DNA from: Methylobacterium gossipiicola
Lineage (GTDB): Bacteria > Pseudomonadota > Alphaproteobacteria > Rhizobiales > Beijerinckiaceae
Reading direction: 5' to 3'
NCBI RefSeq assembly: GCF_900113485.1
Contig: NZ_FOPM01000002.1
Location: 186,001-250,000 of the forward strand
Length of the DNA stretch: 64,000 bases
The notes beneath the pieces were generated by a model. The model saw only the letters and a list, made by a program, of their open reading frames with translations. It was not told the origin of the DNA and did no database searches. Shown one piece after another: positions 32,613 to 40,808 of the stretch. Made by a program: the position numbers and the translations under genes. Position 1 is the first letter of the stretch, and each line of letters opens with the position of its first letter.

Positions 32613-33215
32613 CTACAGGTTGAACAGGCTCATGATGCCCGACACCAGGGCGTATACGAAGCCGGCATTGAGCAGGACCCCCACGGCACCCACCACGAGG
32701 CCGGCGATCACCACCACCCCGTCACGCTCGACGAGGCCGAGGCCCACGAGGCAGATGGCGAGGCCGAGCGGGATCTGCCCGACGATGGGCGCCGCCACGA
32801 TGAGGGCGAGCGACAGGGTGAGAAGGATCAGCCCGACGCCGCGCAGGCCGAGGCCGGTTTCGAACAGACTCATGCGCGGGCGCGACCATTGTTCGAGGCG
32901 CCGCAGCAGCGGCACCGCCCGATTGGCCGCCCGCTCGACATCCTTGCGGGCCACGGAGCGGCGCAGGAGCGTGCTCGGCAGCCACGGCGCCGACATGCCG
33001 GCGGTGATCTGGACCGCCACGAGGAGCAACAGCAACCCGCATACGAGGGGGATCGGCGGCGGCATCGGCAAGCAGTTCGGCAAGCCGAGGATCACGATGA
33101 GCAACGCGAAGGCACGGTCCTTCAGCACCGCGACGATGTCGCCGACGGTCAGCCGCTCACTCTCCTGTTCGGAGAGGACGGTGAGCACTTCGGAAGTTCG
33201 GGCACCTGGAGACAA
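32613..33215 (-). CDS. exoD: ExoD-family exopolysaccharide synthesis protein
   Basis: 200 residues with four or more hydrophobic segments. ExoD features: ERLTVGDIVAVLKDRAFALL, ILGLPNCLPMPPPIPLVCGL and GQIPLGLAICLVGLGLVERD. ExoD was first described in Sinorhizobium as needed for normal exopolysaccharide and alkali tolerance, but its molecular job is unknown. Convergent with znuB, whose stop is 22 bp away. Confidence 0.88.
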   Translation of the reverse strand: MSPGARTSEVLTVLSEQESERLTVGDIVAVLKDRAFALLIVILGLPNCLPMPPPIPLVCGLLLLLVAVQITAGMSAPWLPSTLLRRSVARKDVERAANRAVPLLRRLEQWSRPRMSLFETGLGLRGVGLILLTLSLALIVAAPIVGQIPLGLAICLVGLGLVERDGVVVIAGLVVGAVGVLLNAGFVYALVSGIMSLFNL

Positions 33216-33350
33216 GAGAGCTCGGCCAATGGCGACGGTCCTGTCGCGGGCTGTAGCCTAGTCCGAGACGGGCGCCAAGCGGACGGGCGCCAGGGCGCCC
33301 GGCCCCCGTGCCGCACCACACCGTCCGCCAAAATATAACTCAAGGTCATT

Positions 33351-33379
33351 TTGTCTAGAAAGAAAACCTAAGGTATAGA
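33351..33379 (+). promoter_or_regulatory. probable sigma-70 promoter for the BcsS-family gene
   Basis: TTGTCT (33351-33356), exactly 17 bp, then TATAGA (33374-33379), in an AT-rich stretch that stands out from its surroundings. It would give a 5' leader of about 110 nt before the GTG at 33497. Confidence 0.5.
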
Positions 33380-33496
33380 ATGGGATCGTTTCACCCCAGC
33401 AATTTGGCGTGAACAAATACGCCCCGGCGTCCCGCAGGACTCGTACAATCACAAATTCCGAAGATACTTCGTTGCACGCTGCGAGGATCGCGAGAT

Positions 33497-34222
33497 GTGA
33501 CGGGATCGGGACGGGCACTCCGAACGACACTGCTCTATACCATCGCGGGCTTGGCCGTCGCTTCCCCGAATCGTGGAGCGGCGCGAGCCGAGACCGAGCC
33601 GGCGTCCCGCCTCCTGTTCGGCACGCTCGAAGCCGGTCCGTCCACCTTCCTCACCGGCGGCGCCAAGCTCGCCCTCGACCGGATCGATCGTCAGGGCTTC
33701 GTCGGGCTCGCGACCCTCGGAGCAGGGACGCGCCGCGAGGGGACGAGCCGGCGCGACACCGCCACCGGGGCGGCGGTTTTCGGCTACCAATGGTTCCGGG
33801 ATTGGGGCGTGATCGCCGCCTATGCGGGCGTCGAAGGCTCCCTCACCGCCCTGACGGCGGGCAGCGTGACGCGCCTGGACCCGATTCGCGTCGGCGCCCG
33901 ACTCCAGGGCGAGATCTGGGCCCGCCCCGGCGAGGCGACACTCCTGACCGCGACGGCGATCCTCGACACGTCCCGCACCGCCGCCTGGGGCCGCCTGTCC
34001 TGGGGCTGGCGGGTGGAGCCGTGCTCCGGTTGGGGCGCCTATCTCGGCCCCGAACTCGCCCTCTACGTCGATCGAACCGGCTACCGGAAGTGGAATCTCG
34101 GCCTCCATGCGACGGATTTCACCCTCGGTCGCTTCAGCCTGCGCAGCTCCGTCGGTCTCCAGTTCGAACCCCAGGGCCAACCGGCGCCGTATGTGAGCCT
34201 CACCGCCTGGACACCCTGGTGA
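33497..34222 (+). CDS. bcsS: BcsS-family (cellulose biosynthesis-associated) outer-membrane-like protein
   Basis: 241 residues from a GTG. The N-terminus has a signal-like segment (TTLLYTIAGLAVASP with RAE near the likely cleavage). The rest is beta-rich and ends in W (SLTAWTPW), as outer-membrane barrels do. FGTLEAGPSTFLTGGAKLAL, AAVFGYQWFRDWGVIAAYAG and CSGWGAYLGPELALYVDRTG match the BcsS family known beside alphaproteobacterial cellulose genes. No cellulose synthase genes are nearby, so its role here is uncertain. Confidence 0.72.
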   Translation: MTGSGRALRTTLLYTIAGLAVASPNRGAARAETEPASRLLFGTLEAGPSTFLTGGAKLALDRIDRQGFVGLATLGAGTRREGTSRRDTATGAAVFGYQWFRDWGVIAAYAGVEGSLTALTAGSVTRLDPIRVGARLQGEIWARPGEATLLTATAILDTSRTAAWGRLSWGWRVEPCSGWGAYLGPELALYVDRTGYRKWNLGLHATDFTLGRFSLRSSVGLQFEPQGQPAPYVSLTAWTPW

Positions 34223-34300
34223 AGCCCTGTCCGCGTCACGGTTCGGCGACGTTCGAGCGCCGCGCGGGCTTGCCGATCCGGCGCTCGCATGGACGCCGGA

Positions 34301-35035
34301 TCAGCCTTTCGTGCGCAGGGCGGAGCGACCACCATCGACGCCGATGATCTGGCCGGTGATCCAGCCCGCCTCCTCCGACACGAGGAAGCTCGCGAGACCG
34401 GCGATGTCCTCCGGGGTCCCGAGGCGCTGGAGCGCATGCATCGCCGCGATGCCGGACGCGAGGGTTCCACTCCCCGTGATGGCGGCCGAGAGGGGCGTGC
34501 GGGTCAGGGACGGCGCCACGACGTTGATTCGAACCTGGGGGCTCAACTCCGCCGCGAGCGAAAGGGCGAGACCTTCCACGGCGCCCTTGGCCATGGCGAC
34601 GGAGGCGTGGCCGGTGAAGCCCTGCGCCACCGCCACCGTCGAGAACAGGACCACGCCGGCGCCCCCTTCGCCGGCGCCGGCTTTGAGGACGGGGGCGGCG
34701 GCCTGGATCGCCAGGAACGCCCCGAGGGCATTGATCCGAAAATCCGCCTCGGCATCCGCCGCCGTCAGGCGGGCCAGGGGTCTCAGGTTGATGGTGCCCA
34801 CCGCATAGACGAGACCACCGAGGTCACCGCCGGCCTCCTCCGTCACGCGCGCGAAAAAGTCCGGATCGGTGACGTCGCCGGCCGTGACGGTGGTGTCGCC
34901 GAGTTCGGCCGCCGCCGCCGCGAGGCGCGCCCCGTCGCGGGCGGCCAGATGCAAGGCATAGCCGCGCCGACGCAGGGCCCCGGCCGTCGCCCGCCCGATG
35001 CCGCCGGTCCCACCGTAGATAATGACCCGTTTCAT
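34301..35035 (-). CDS. SDR-family oxidoreductase lacking the catalytic tyrosine
   Basis: 244 residues, classical short-chain dehydrogenase length. The cofactor motif IIYGGTGGIGRATAGALRRR and the structural DVTDPDFF and LSLAAELSPQVRINVVAPSL blocks are present, with the C-terminal WITGQIIGVDGGRSAL. The active-site region reads FSTVAVAQGFTGHASVAMAK: the Lys is kept, but the position four before it, normally Tyr, is Val. So ordinary SDR chemistry is doubtful. Divergent from the formyltransferase gene (start 115 bp away). Confidence 0.88.
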   Translation of the reverse strand: MKRVIIYGGTGGIGRATAGALRRRGYALHLAARDGARLAAAAAELGDTTVTAGDVTDPDFFARVTEEAGGDLGGLVYAVGTINLRPLARLTAADAEADFRINALGAFLAIQAAAPVLKAGAGEGGAGVVLFSTVAVAQGFTGHASVAMAKGAVEGLALSLAAELSPQVRINVVAPSLTRTPLSAAITGSGTLASGIAAMHALQRLGTPEDIAGLASFLVSEEAGWITGQIIGVDGGRSALRTKG

Positions 35036-35149
35036 GCCCGCTCCGATTTCGTTGCAGCGGGATTAGGTAGGGCGCATAGGAGAATGCGGAACGTATTCAG
35101 CCCAGATCGTCCCATTCCTGGAGTCGCCTTTCTTCCAGCGAGAGTCCCC

Positions 35150-36016
35150 ATGAAGTTCGCTTTTGCCGGCATCGATTTCCTCGGCGGCGTGTTCGACGGC
35201 CTCGTGGAGGCGGGCTGGACCCCGATCAAGCTGTTCACCCGCCCCTGCGACGGACTCTACGATCACAACGAGACCGTGGTGGCGCAGGCCCGCCAGCGTC
35301 GCCTGCCGATGCAACTCTCGCGGATCACGGTCGGTGATCTCGAGGCCCTGGCCCAGGCGCACGGACGGGATTGGGCCCTGGTGGTGGCGGGCTACCCCTG
35401 GCTGATCCGGGGCTGGCAGGGGCTCGCGGCCTACGGGGTGAACTTTCATCCCTCGCCCCTGCCCACGGGGCGCGGTCCCTACCCGCTGTTCAAGGCGGTG
35501 GCCGACGGACACACCGAATGGGGCGTCACCGCCCATGTGCTGGCCGAGGAGGGGTTCGACACCGGCGGCATCCTCGCCCAGGAGCGCTTCGCCCTCTCCG
35601 ACCGGGAGACCCACGAAAGCCTGCTCACGAAGTGCCAGCTCGCCGCCCGTCGCCTCGCCACCGGTCCCATCGCGCGCGACCTGCCCGCCCACTGGCGCAA
35701 TGCACAACCCCAGGGCGAAGGCTCGTACTGGCCTCGCGCCACCGATGCCGACCGCACCCTCGATTTTCGCGGCGACGTCGACGCGATCCTGCGCCGGGTC
35801 AGGGCCTTTGGGACCATCGAGACCATCGCGCGCCTCGGGGACAACCGGATCTACGTGGCCGCAGCGGAGGGCTGGCGCGAAGCCCACCGCCACAAGCCCG
35901 GCACGGTAATCCATCGCTACCGCCGTCAGATCGTCGTCGCGGCCCGCGACGGCTTTATCCAACTCAACCGTTGGAGCCCCGTGGCCGTGACGGAGGCCGG
36001 GCATCTGGGGCGGTGA
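35150..36016 (+). CDS. formyltransferase-family protein
   Basis: 288 residues from the ATG at 35150; open codons upstream belong to noncoding sequence. The N-terminal formyl-transferase domain has MKFAFAGIDFLGGVFDGLVE, the catalytic pattern NFHPSPLPTGRGPYPLFKAV (Asn and His), and AHVLAEEGFDTGGILAQE (Asp). The C-terminal region, with RVRAFGTIETIARLGDNRIY, resembles the Fmt C-terminal domain. It is not a standard methionyl-tRNA formyltransferase, which is about 310 residues and sits with def. Formyl transfer from 10-formyl-THF to a sugar or amine is the family-level expectation. Confidence 0.8.
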   Translation: MKFAFAGIDFLGGVFDGLVEAGWTPIKLFTRPCDGLYDHNETVVAQARQRRLPMQLSRITVGDLEALAQAHGRDWALVVAGYPWLIRGWQGLAAYGVNFHPSPLPTGRGPYPLFKAVADGHTEWGVTAHVLAEEGFDTGGILAQERFALSDRETHESLLTKCQLAARRLATGPIARDLPAHWRNAQPQGEGSYWPRATDADRTLDFRGDVDAILRRVRAFGTIETIARLGDNRIYVAAAEGWREAHRHKPGTVIHRYRRQIVVAARDGFIQLNRWSPVAVTEAGHLGR

Positions 36017-36106
36017 GGGCCTGCGTTCGTATGTCCCAGGCCCGGATGCGCTGGGGACCGGACTCGGTGGGGACGCGTTCCTTCCGCGTCTCGGAGCAAG
36101 ATCCCC

Positions 36107-36274
36107 ATGGCGCGGATGCGCAAGAAAGCCGACCTTCCGACGAAAATCTGCGCCACCTGCGGCAAGCCGTTCGCGTGGCGCAAAAAATGGGAGCGAGTCT
36201 GGGACGAGGTCCGCTACTGCTCCGACCGATGTCGGGCCGAGGCGAAACGGGCTCGACCGCAAGCAGCGTCCTGA
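36107..36274 (+). CDS. DUF2256 zinc-ribbon protein, 55 aa
   Basis: Small basic protein: [20 protein letters not shown], then [20 protein letters not shown] and [15 protein letters not shown]. The [16 protein letters not shown] and VRYCSDRCR blocks are the DUF2256 signature, with a Cys-x2-Cys and Cys-x3-Cys zinc knuckle. Function unknown. Such proteins often lie near photolyase or cryptochrome genes, but none is seen here. The stop is 9 bp before the convergent MocA-like stop. Confidence 0.88.
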   Translation: MARMRKKADLPTKICATCGKPFAWRKKWERVWDEVRYCSDRCRAEAKRARPQAAS

Positions 36275-36283
36275 GCGGCGCGA

Positions 36284-36859
36284 TCAGGCGAGGCGCGCCA
36301 GGGCGGCGGGCGTATCGACATCCGCCAGCACGGCGGCGTCGAGAGGGACTTCGCGCACGTCCCCACGCTCGGCGAGGAGGCGGCCAGCGCCCCGGTCGCC
36401 CGTGAGGGCCGTGAGCTCGGCGGCGAGGCGCCGCCGGTGGAGCAGCACCGGGTTGCCGCGCTGCCCGGCATGGACGGGCACCACCGCGGCATCGCCTTCC
36501 ACATAGGCGTCCGCCAGGGCGCGCAGATGATGGGCGCCGATGCGCGGCATGTCGCCCAGCAGCACCAGGACGGCCTCCGCCCCCGGCAGGGCCGCGAGGC
36601 CGGCGCGCAGGGAGGTGGACAGGCCCTCGGCATGGGCCGGGTTCTCCACGAAGGTGAGAGCGAGCCCATCGAGGGCGGCGCGCACGGCCGGCGCGTGGGC
36701 GCCCAGCACCGCCACCACGGGGCCGAGGCGGGAGCCAAGGGCCGCCCGCGCCGCGTGGCGCACGAGGGGTTCCCGTTCGAGACTCTGCAGGAGCTTCGGC
36801 GCCGGTCCGAACCGGGTGCCGCGCCCGGCGGCGAGGAGCACGAGCCCGAAATCAGGCAT
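36284..36859 (-). CDS. MocA-type nucleotidyltransferase for molybdenum cofactor
   Basis: 191 residues, MobA/MocA fold: LVLLAAGRGTRFGPAPKLLQ at the N-terminus, VAVLGAHAPAVRAAL, VLVLLGDMPRIGAHHLRALA with the metal-binding Asp, and GQRGNPVLLHRRRL. Expected to transfer CMP (or GMP) to molybdopterin for xanthine-dehydrogenase or CO-dehydrogenase-like enzymes. Last gene of the XdhC operon, overlapping the MoeA-like gene by 8 bp. Confidence 0.86.
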   Translation of the reverse strand: MPDFGLVLLAAGRGTRFGPAPKLLQSLEREPLVRHAARAALGSRLGPVVAVLGAHAPAVRAALDGLALTFVENPAHAEGLSTSLRAGLAALPGAEAVLVLLGDMPRIGAHHLRALADAYVEGDAAVVPVHAGQRGNPVLLHRRRLAAELTALTGDRGAGRLLAERGDVREVPLDAAVLADVDTPAALARLA

Positions 36860-37874
36860 CGTCGTCGGCCGGAGTCCCGCCGGACCGGGGCTGGGGCCGC
36901 GACACGATCTCCATGAGAAGGCCGCCGACGCCGAGGCCGACGATGTCGGCGCGGGTGACGGCGAGCCCCGCCAGGAGGCGGTGCAGCACCCAATCGAACC
37001 CGTTCTCCTTCGGCGAGCGGGCACAGCCGGGAGCACCGATGACGGGCACGTCGCAGAGCCGGCCGACGAGCAGGAGATTGCCCGGATCGACGGGCATGCC
37101 GAGGTGGTCGACGCGGCCGCCGGCGGCCTCGATCCCGGCCGGGATCACGTCGCGCCGGTCGGTGATGGCGGAGGCGCCGAACACCACCACGACGTCGGCG
37201 CCCTCGGCCGCCACGGTCCGGATGGCCGAGCCCACGGCGTCCGATTCGTGCGGCACCCGCAGGTCCGCGACGATGGCCGCCCCCGTGGGCGCGAGGCGGG
37301 CCCGCAGGGTCGTCAGGGTCTTGTCCACCGTCGCGTCCTTGAGGCCGGGCAGCAGGGTCGAGACCACACCGACTCGGGTCCGGCCGTAGGGCGCGACCCG
37401 AAGGGCTGCGTCCGGGGCGATCCGGCTGGCGTGGTCCAGCGCCGTGCCCGCGACGGCGTAGGGAATGATCTTGACCGTCGCCACCATCTCGCCGGCCACC
37501 ACCGGCCGATAGGCCGGCAGGGTCGCCACCGTGATGGCCTCGTCGACGGCGTTCACGGCATCGATGCCCGCCCGGTCGATGAGGAGGAGGCCCGCCCGCG
37601 TCGTAAACAGGTTGCAGCGGCCGGTGAAGGGCGGCTCCGTCCGCAGGCCCGGCCCGGCGAGGCGCGCGGCGAGGTGGCCGGCGGCCGCATCCTCACCGAC
37701 ATCGCCCGGCTCCAGGCTCACGGCCACAAGCTCGCCCATGCCGGCGGCGTCGAGACGGGCCGCGTCCTCCGCCGGAATCGGCCGCCCCTTGCGCAAGGTC
37801 ACGTCGTGCGCCCGCACGGTGTGGGCGGCGATGAGACCCGCCGCCTCGCGGGTCGGCACGGCACCGAACCTCAT
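36852..37874 (-). CDS. molybdopterin-binding protein (MoeA/MogA-like domain)
   Basis: 340 residues: MRFGAVPTREAAGLIAAHTV at the start resembles the MoeA N-terminal region, and the second half has the MoCF-binding pattern GVVSTLLPGLKDATVDKTL, VVVVFGASAITDRRDVIPAG and VIGAPGCARSPKENGFDWVL. Lies between the XdhC-like gene (4 bp overlap) and the MocA-like gene. The likely task is molybdenum-cofactor preparation for a hydroxylase-type molybdoenzyme. Longer upstream codons overlap XdhC and are rejected. Confidence 0.85.
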   Translation of the reverse strand: MRFGAVPTREAAGLIAAHTVRAHDVTLRKGRPIPAEDAARLDAAGMGELVAVSLEPGDVGEDAAAGHLAARLAGPGLRTEPPFTGRCNLFTTRAGLLLIDRAGIDAVNAVDEAITVATLPAYRPVVAGEMVATVKIIPYAVAGTALDHASRIAPDAALRVAPYGRTRVGVVSTLLPGLKDATVDKTLTTLRARLAPTGAAIVADLRVPHESDAVGSAIRTVAAEGADVVVVFGASAITDRRDVIPAGIEAAGGRVDHLGMPVDPGNLLLVGRLCDVPVIGAPGCARSPKENGFDWVLHRLLAGLAVTRADIVGLGVGGLLMEIVSRPQPRSGGTPADDDA

Positions 37875-38572
37875 GCCGGGGTTCCCCCGCGCGGCGTCCG
37901 CAGGGCCGCCACGATCTGGCCCAGGATCGCGACGGCGATCTCGGGCGGGCTGATGGCGCCGATGTCGAGCCCGATGGGGGCGGCGATCCGGGCGATGGCC
38001 TCGGGCGAGAATCCCGCGGCGCCGAGGCGGGCGACGCGGGCCGCGTGGGTCTTTCGCGAGCCGAGGGCGCCGACGTAGAAGCATTCCGCCCGCAGGGCCG
38101 CCGCGAGGGCGGGATCGTCGATCTTCGGATCGTGGGTGAGGGCGGCGACGGCGCAGTAGCGGTCGAGGACCGGCACGGCGCCCCCCAGGGCCTCGTCGGG
38201 CCATTCGGGCACGAGGCTGATCCCGGGAAAGCGTTCGGGCGTCGCAAAGGCCGTGCGCGGATCGATGACCGTGACGGCAAGGTCGAGGGCCGACGCCATC
38301 GGGCTCAGGGCCTGGCTGATATGCACGGCCCCGACGATGACGAGCCGCACGGGGGGCGCCTGGACGGTGAGGAAGAGTGGGCGGCCCTCGACCTCGGCGA
38401 GGCCGCTCCGGCCCGAGGCGAGGCGCTGGGCAAGCATATCGCCAAGGGGATCGGCGGCAATTTCTGCCTCGCGCACCACGCGCTGGTCGCCCCCATCGAG
38501 GTCGGTGATCAGAATGGCGGCCCGCCGGGCGGCGCGCTCGGCATTCAGGAGGGCGAGGATATCGAGCTGCAT
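37871..38572 (-). CDS. xdhC: XdhC/CoxI family protein (Rossmann half)
   Basis: 233 residues. N-terminal XdhC_CoxI-type stretch (MQLDILALLNAERAARRAAI), then the C-terminal Rossmann domain with VRLVIVGAVHISQALSPMAS, VTVIDPRTAFATPERFPGI, ALTHDPKIDDPALAAALRAE, YVGALGSRKTHAARVARL and APIGLDIGAISPPEIAVAIL. XdhC binds Moco, promotes its sulfuration and delivers it to xanthine dehydrogenase-like enzymes. It starts 10 bp after a separate 107-aa XdhC N-terminal domain gene. Confidence 0.9.
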   Translation of the reverse strand: MQLDILALLNAERAARRAAILITDLDGGDQRVVREAEIAADPLGDMLAQRLASGRSGLAEVEGRPLFLTVQAPPVRLVIVGAVHISQALSPMASALDLAVTVIDPRTAFATPERFPGISLVPEWPDEALGGAVPVLDRYCAVAALTHDPKIDDPALAAALRAECFYVGALGSRKTHAARVARLGAAGFSPEAIARIAAPIGLDIGAISPPEIAVAILGQIVAALRTPRGGTPA

Positions 38573-38582
38573 GGTGGCGACC

Positions 38583-38906
38583 TCAGGTCACGGGCTCGAC
38601 ATAGACACGAATGCGCCCGCCGCACGAGAGGCCGACCCGCCAGGCGGTCTCATCGGCGACGCCGAACGCGATGACGCGCGGGCGGCCATCCGCGATGGCG
38701 TCCATCGCCTCGGTGATGACGGCGCCCTCGACGCAGCCGCCCGAGACGGAGCCGAGGAAGTTGCCGTCGGCATCGACGACGAGGTGGCTGCCGACGGGTC
38801 GGGGTGCCGAGCCCCAAGTCTCGATGACCGTCGCCACGGCGACGCCGCGTCCGGCCCGGCGCCACGCCTCGGCCGCGCTGAGGATATCGGTTTCGGTGGA
38901 GAGCAT
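38583..38906 (-). CDS. stand-alone XdhC/CoxI N-terminal domain protein
   Basis: 107 residues: WRRAGRGVAVATVIETWGSA, PRPVGSHLVVDADGNFLGSV, SGGCVEGAVITEAMDAI and VGLSCGGRIRVYVEPV. The SGGCVEG and LSCGGRI cysteines are the conserved features of the XdhC/CoxI N-terminal domain. It is first in a four-gene operon with XdhC, MoeA-like and MocA-like proteins. The two-gene split of XdhC function is common in organisms with CoxI/CoxF-like maturation sets. Confidence 0.88.
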   Translation of the reverse strand: MLSTETDILSAAEAWRRAGRGVAVATVIETWGSAPRPVGSHLVVDADGNFLGSVSGGCVEGAVITEAMDAIADGRPRVIAFGVADETAWRVGLSCGGRIRVYVEPVT

Positions 38907-39069
38907 GGGAGACTCCGGATCGGGACACCCGCCCCTCTCCTCGCAACACGGTGACGGACAGTTAGGCTCCGCCGACGAGGCCACAATGCGGTCCATACGC
39001 CCGGGCGTGCCATTGCGCACGGGTCGCCACGGCCTATTCTCGGGACGACGACATGCGGGAACGACGCGG

Positions 39070-40185
39070 ATGAGACGGTTGGCCCTGGCCTTCACCCTGC
39101 TCGCCGGGGCCGCGCAGGCCGAGCCGGCCCCCATCGCCATCGGGCTGTCGGCGCCCTTGACCGGCCCGGATGCCGCCTTCGGGCAGGGCATGCGAGCGGG
39201 CGCCGAACAGGCCGTGGCCGACATCAACCGGGCCGGCGGGGTCGACGGCCGACGCCTCGCCCTGGTGGTGGCCGACGATGCCGGCGATCCGAAGCAGGGC
39301 CTCGCCGTGGCCCGCCGGTTCGCCACGGAGCGGGTCGGCCTCGTCGTCGGCCCCCTGAACGCCGCCGTGGCGAGCGCGGCCGTGCCGGTCTACGCCGAAG
39401 CGGGCGTCGTCGCGGTGACGCCGGGCGTCACCTGGGCGCCCCTGACGGCGCGCGGGCACTGGAACGTGTTCCGCACCTGCCCCAACGAGGCGCAACAGAG
39501 CGCGGTGGCGGGCGCCTATCTCGTTAGTCATTTCGCCGGCCAGCGCATCGGCCTGGTGCACGACAAAACGAGCTTCGGACGCGGCCTCGTCGACGGGGTC
39601 GCCCGCGCCCTGAAGGCATCGGGACAGGGCGAAGCCGCCTTCGAGGCCCTGGCGCGGGGCGACAAGGACCCGTCCGGCCTCGTCGCCCGCCTGAAGCGGG
39701 CGCGGGTGGAGGCGGTGTATTTTGGCGGCCTCGCGGCGGAGGCGACCGTCCTGCTGCGCGCCATGCGTGAAGCCGGGCTCACCGCCCCCCTTGTCGGCAG
39801 CGACGGGCTCCTCGACCGGGAGCTGTCCCAGAATCCCGCCGCCGACGGCACGGTGATGACCCTGGCCCCCACCCCGCGCCTGCCCGAGACCAAGGGCGCC
39901 GCGGCCAAACCCCGGGCGCCGGAAACCGAGCTCTTCGCGGCCCAGAGCTACGCCGCCGTGGAGGTGCTGCGCGCCGGCCTCGTCGGCGCGCGCGCGACGG
40001 AGGGCCGGGCGGTGGCCGCCTTCCTCCACGGCGGACAGCCGGTGAAGACCGTCCTGGGGCCCCTCGCCTTCGAGGGGAACGGCGACCCGAAGGCCGATTC
40101 GCGCCGGCCTACCTACGCGCTGCAGGTCTGGCGCCGCACCCCGGACGGTCGGCTCGACTACGCCGGCAACACCGTCGAGCCCTGA
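39070..40185 (+). CDS. ABC transporter substrate-binding protein (branched-chain amino acid type)
   Basis: 371 residues with signal peptide MRRLALAFTLLAGAAQAEP. Type I periplasmic binding fold: IAIGLSAPLTGPDAAFGQGM, NRAGGVDGRRLALVVADDAG, VGLVVGPLNAAVASAAVPVY and KRARVEAVYFGGLAAEATVL. No permease or ATPase genes lie next to it, so it is an orphan binding protein. The ligand could be an amino acid, an amide or another small acid. Divergent from the XdhC operon (163 bp apart). Confidence 0.88.
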   Translation: MRRLALAFTLLAGAAQAEPAPIAIGLSAPLTGPDAAFGQGMRAGAEQAVADINRAGGVDGRRLALVVADDAGDPKQGLAVARRFATERVGLVVGPLNAAVASAAVPVYAEAGVVAVTPGVTWAPLTARGHWNVFRTCPNEAQQSAVAGAYLVSHFAGQRIGLVHDKTSFGRGLVDGVARALKASGQGEAAFEALARGDKDPSGLVARLKRARVEAVYFGGLAAEATVLLRAMREAGLTAPLVGSDGLLDRELSQNPAADGTVMTLAPTPRLPETKGAAAKPRAPETELFAAQSYAAVEVLRAGLVGARATEGRAVAAFLHGGQPVKTVLGPLAFEGNGDPKADSRRPTYALQVWRRTPDGRLDYAGNTVEP

Positions 40186-40438
40186 CATCGCGGCTTTCGC
40201 GACAGAGAATCGCCCCACGACTGTCCTGGACGCGGCGGTTCGGACGATCTCTTGTCGATGACGGGCGGGGTTCGACGGGAAATGCTTGCTTCGCGCGAGT
40301 CCGAACATTATGTCGGGGCAACGCTCGCCGGTGTTGCGCATCCGATGGGATCGGACCCGCCGCCCGCCGCGTTCTGCCGAACGGCTTCGTTTTATTTCCC
40401 GGGTCGCCCCGTTCAGGCTGTCCGGCTGGAGAGTGTGG

Positions 40439-40711
40439 ATGGCGAAAGAAGAGTTGATGCAGTTCGACGGTCTCGTGATCGAGATCCTGCCGGACGCACG
40501 CTACCGCGTGCAACTCGACCAGGGGCACGAGATCGTGGCCTACACGGCCGGCAAGATGAAAAAGAACCGCATCAAGACTCTGGCCGGCGACCGCGTCACC
40601 GTCGAGATGTCGCCCTACGATCTCGAGAAAGGCCGCCTCGTGTTCCGCCACAAGGACGAGCGTTCCGCCGGTCCGCGCCCGCCCATGCGCGGTCAGTTCC
40701 GCCGCCGCTAA
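40439..40711 (+). CDS. infA: translation initiation factor IF-1, extended form
   Basis: 90 residues, an S1-like OB fold: [60 protein letters not shown] and [16 protein letters not shown]-1 is normally about 72 residues. Here 18 extra Arg/Pro-rich residues follow ([17 protein letters not shown]). GGAG lies about 8 bp before the ATG. A terminator follows directly. It may be the second, stress-type IF-1 found in several alphaproteobacteria; the usual copy could be elsewhere. Confidence 0.93.
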   Translation: MAKEELMQFDGLVIEILPDARYRVQLDQGHEIVAYTAGKMKKNRIKTLAGDRVTVEMSPYDLEKGRLVFRHKDERSAGPRPPMRGQFRRR

Positions 40712-40717
40712 ACGAGG

Positions 40718-40787
40718 GGCGCCCCGGGCGCCTTTCGAAACTGGATGGTCCAGAATGGCGATGCCCGCTTCGGCGGGCATCGCCATT
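40718..40787. terminator. infA terminator and bidirectional hairpin between infA and parC
   Basis: Two hairpins. The first is GGCGCC-CCG-GGCGCC followed by TTTC, just after infA (40718-40735). The second is a perfect 15 bp stem AATGGCGATGCCCGC with a TTCG loop (40754-40787), followed by TTC on the plus strand and TC on the minus strand. Placed between convergent genes, the second serves both. Confidence 0.8.
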
Positions 40788-40808
40788 TTCGGTCCTATCC
40801 CCCGTGTC

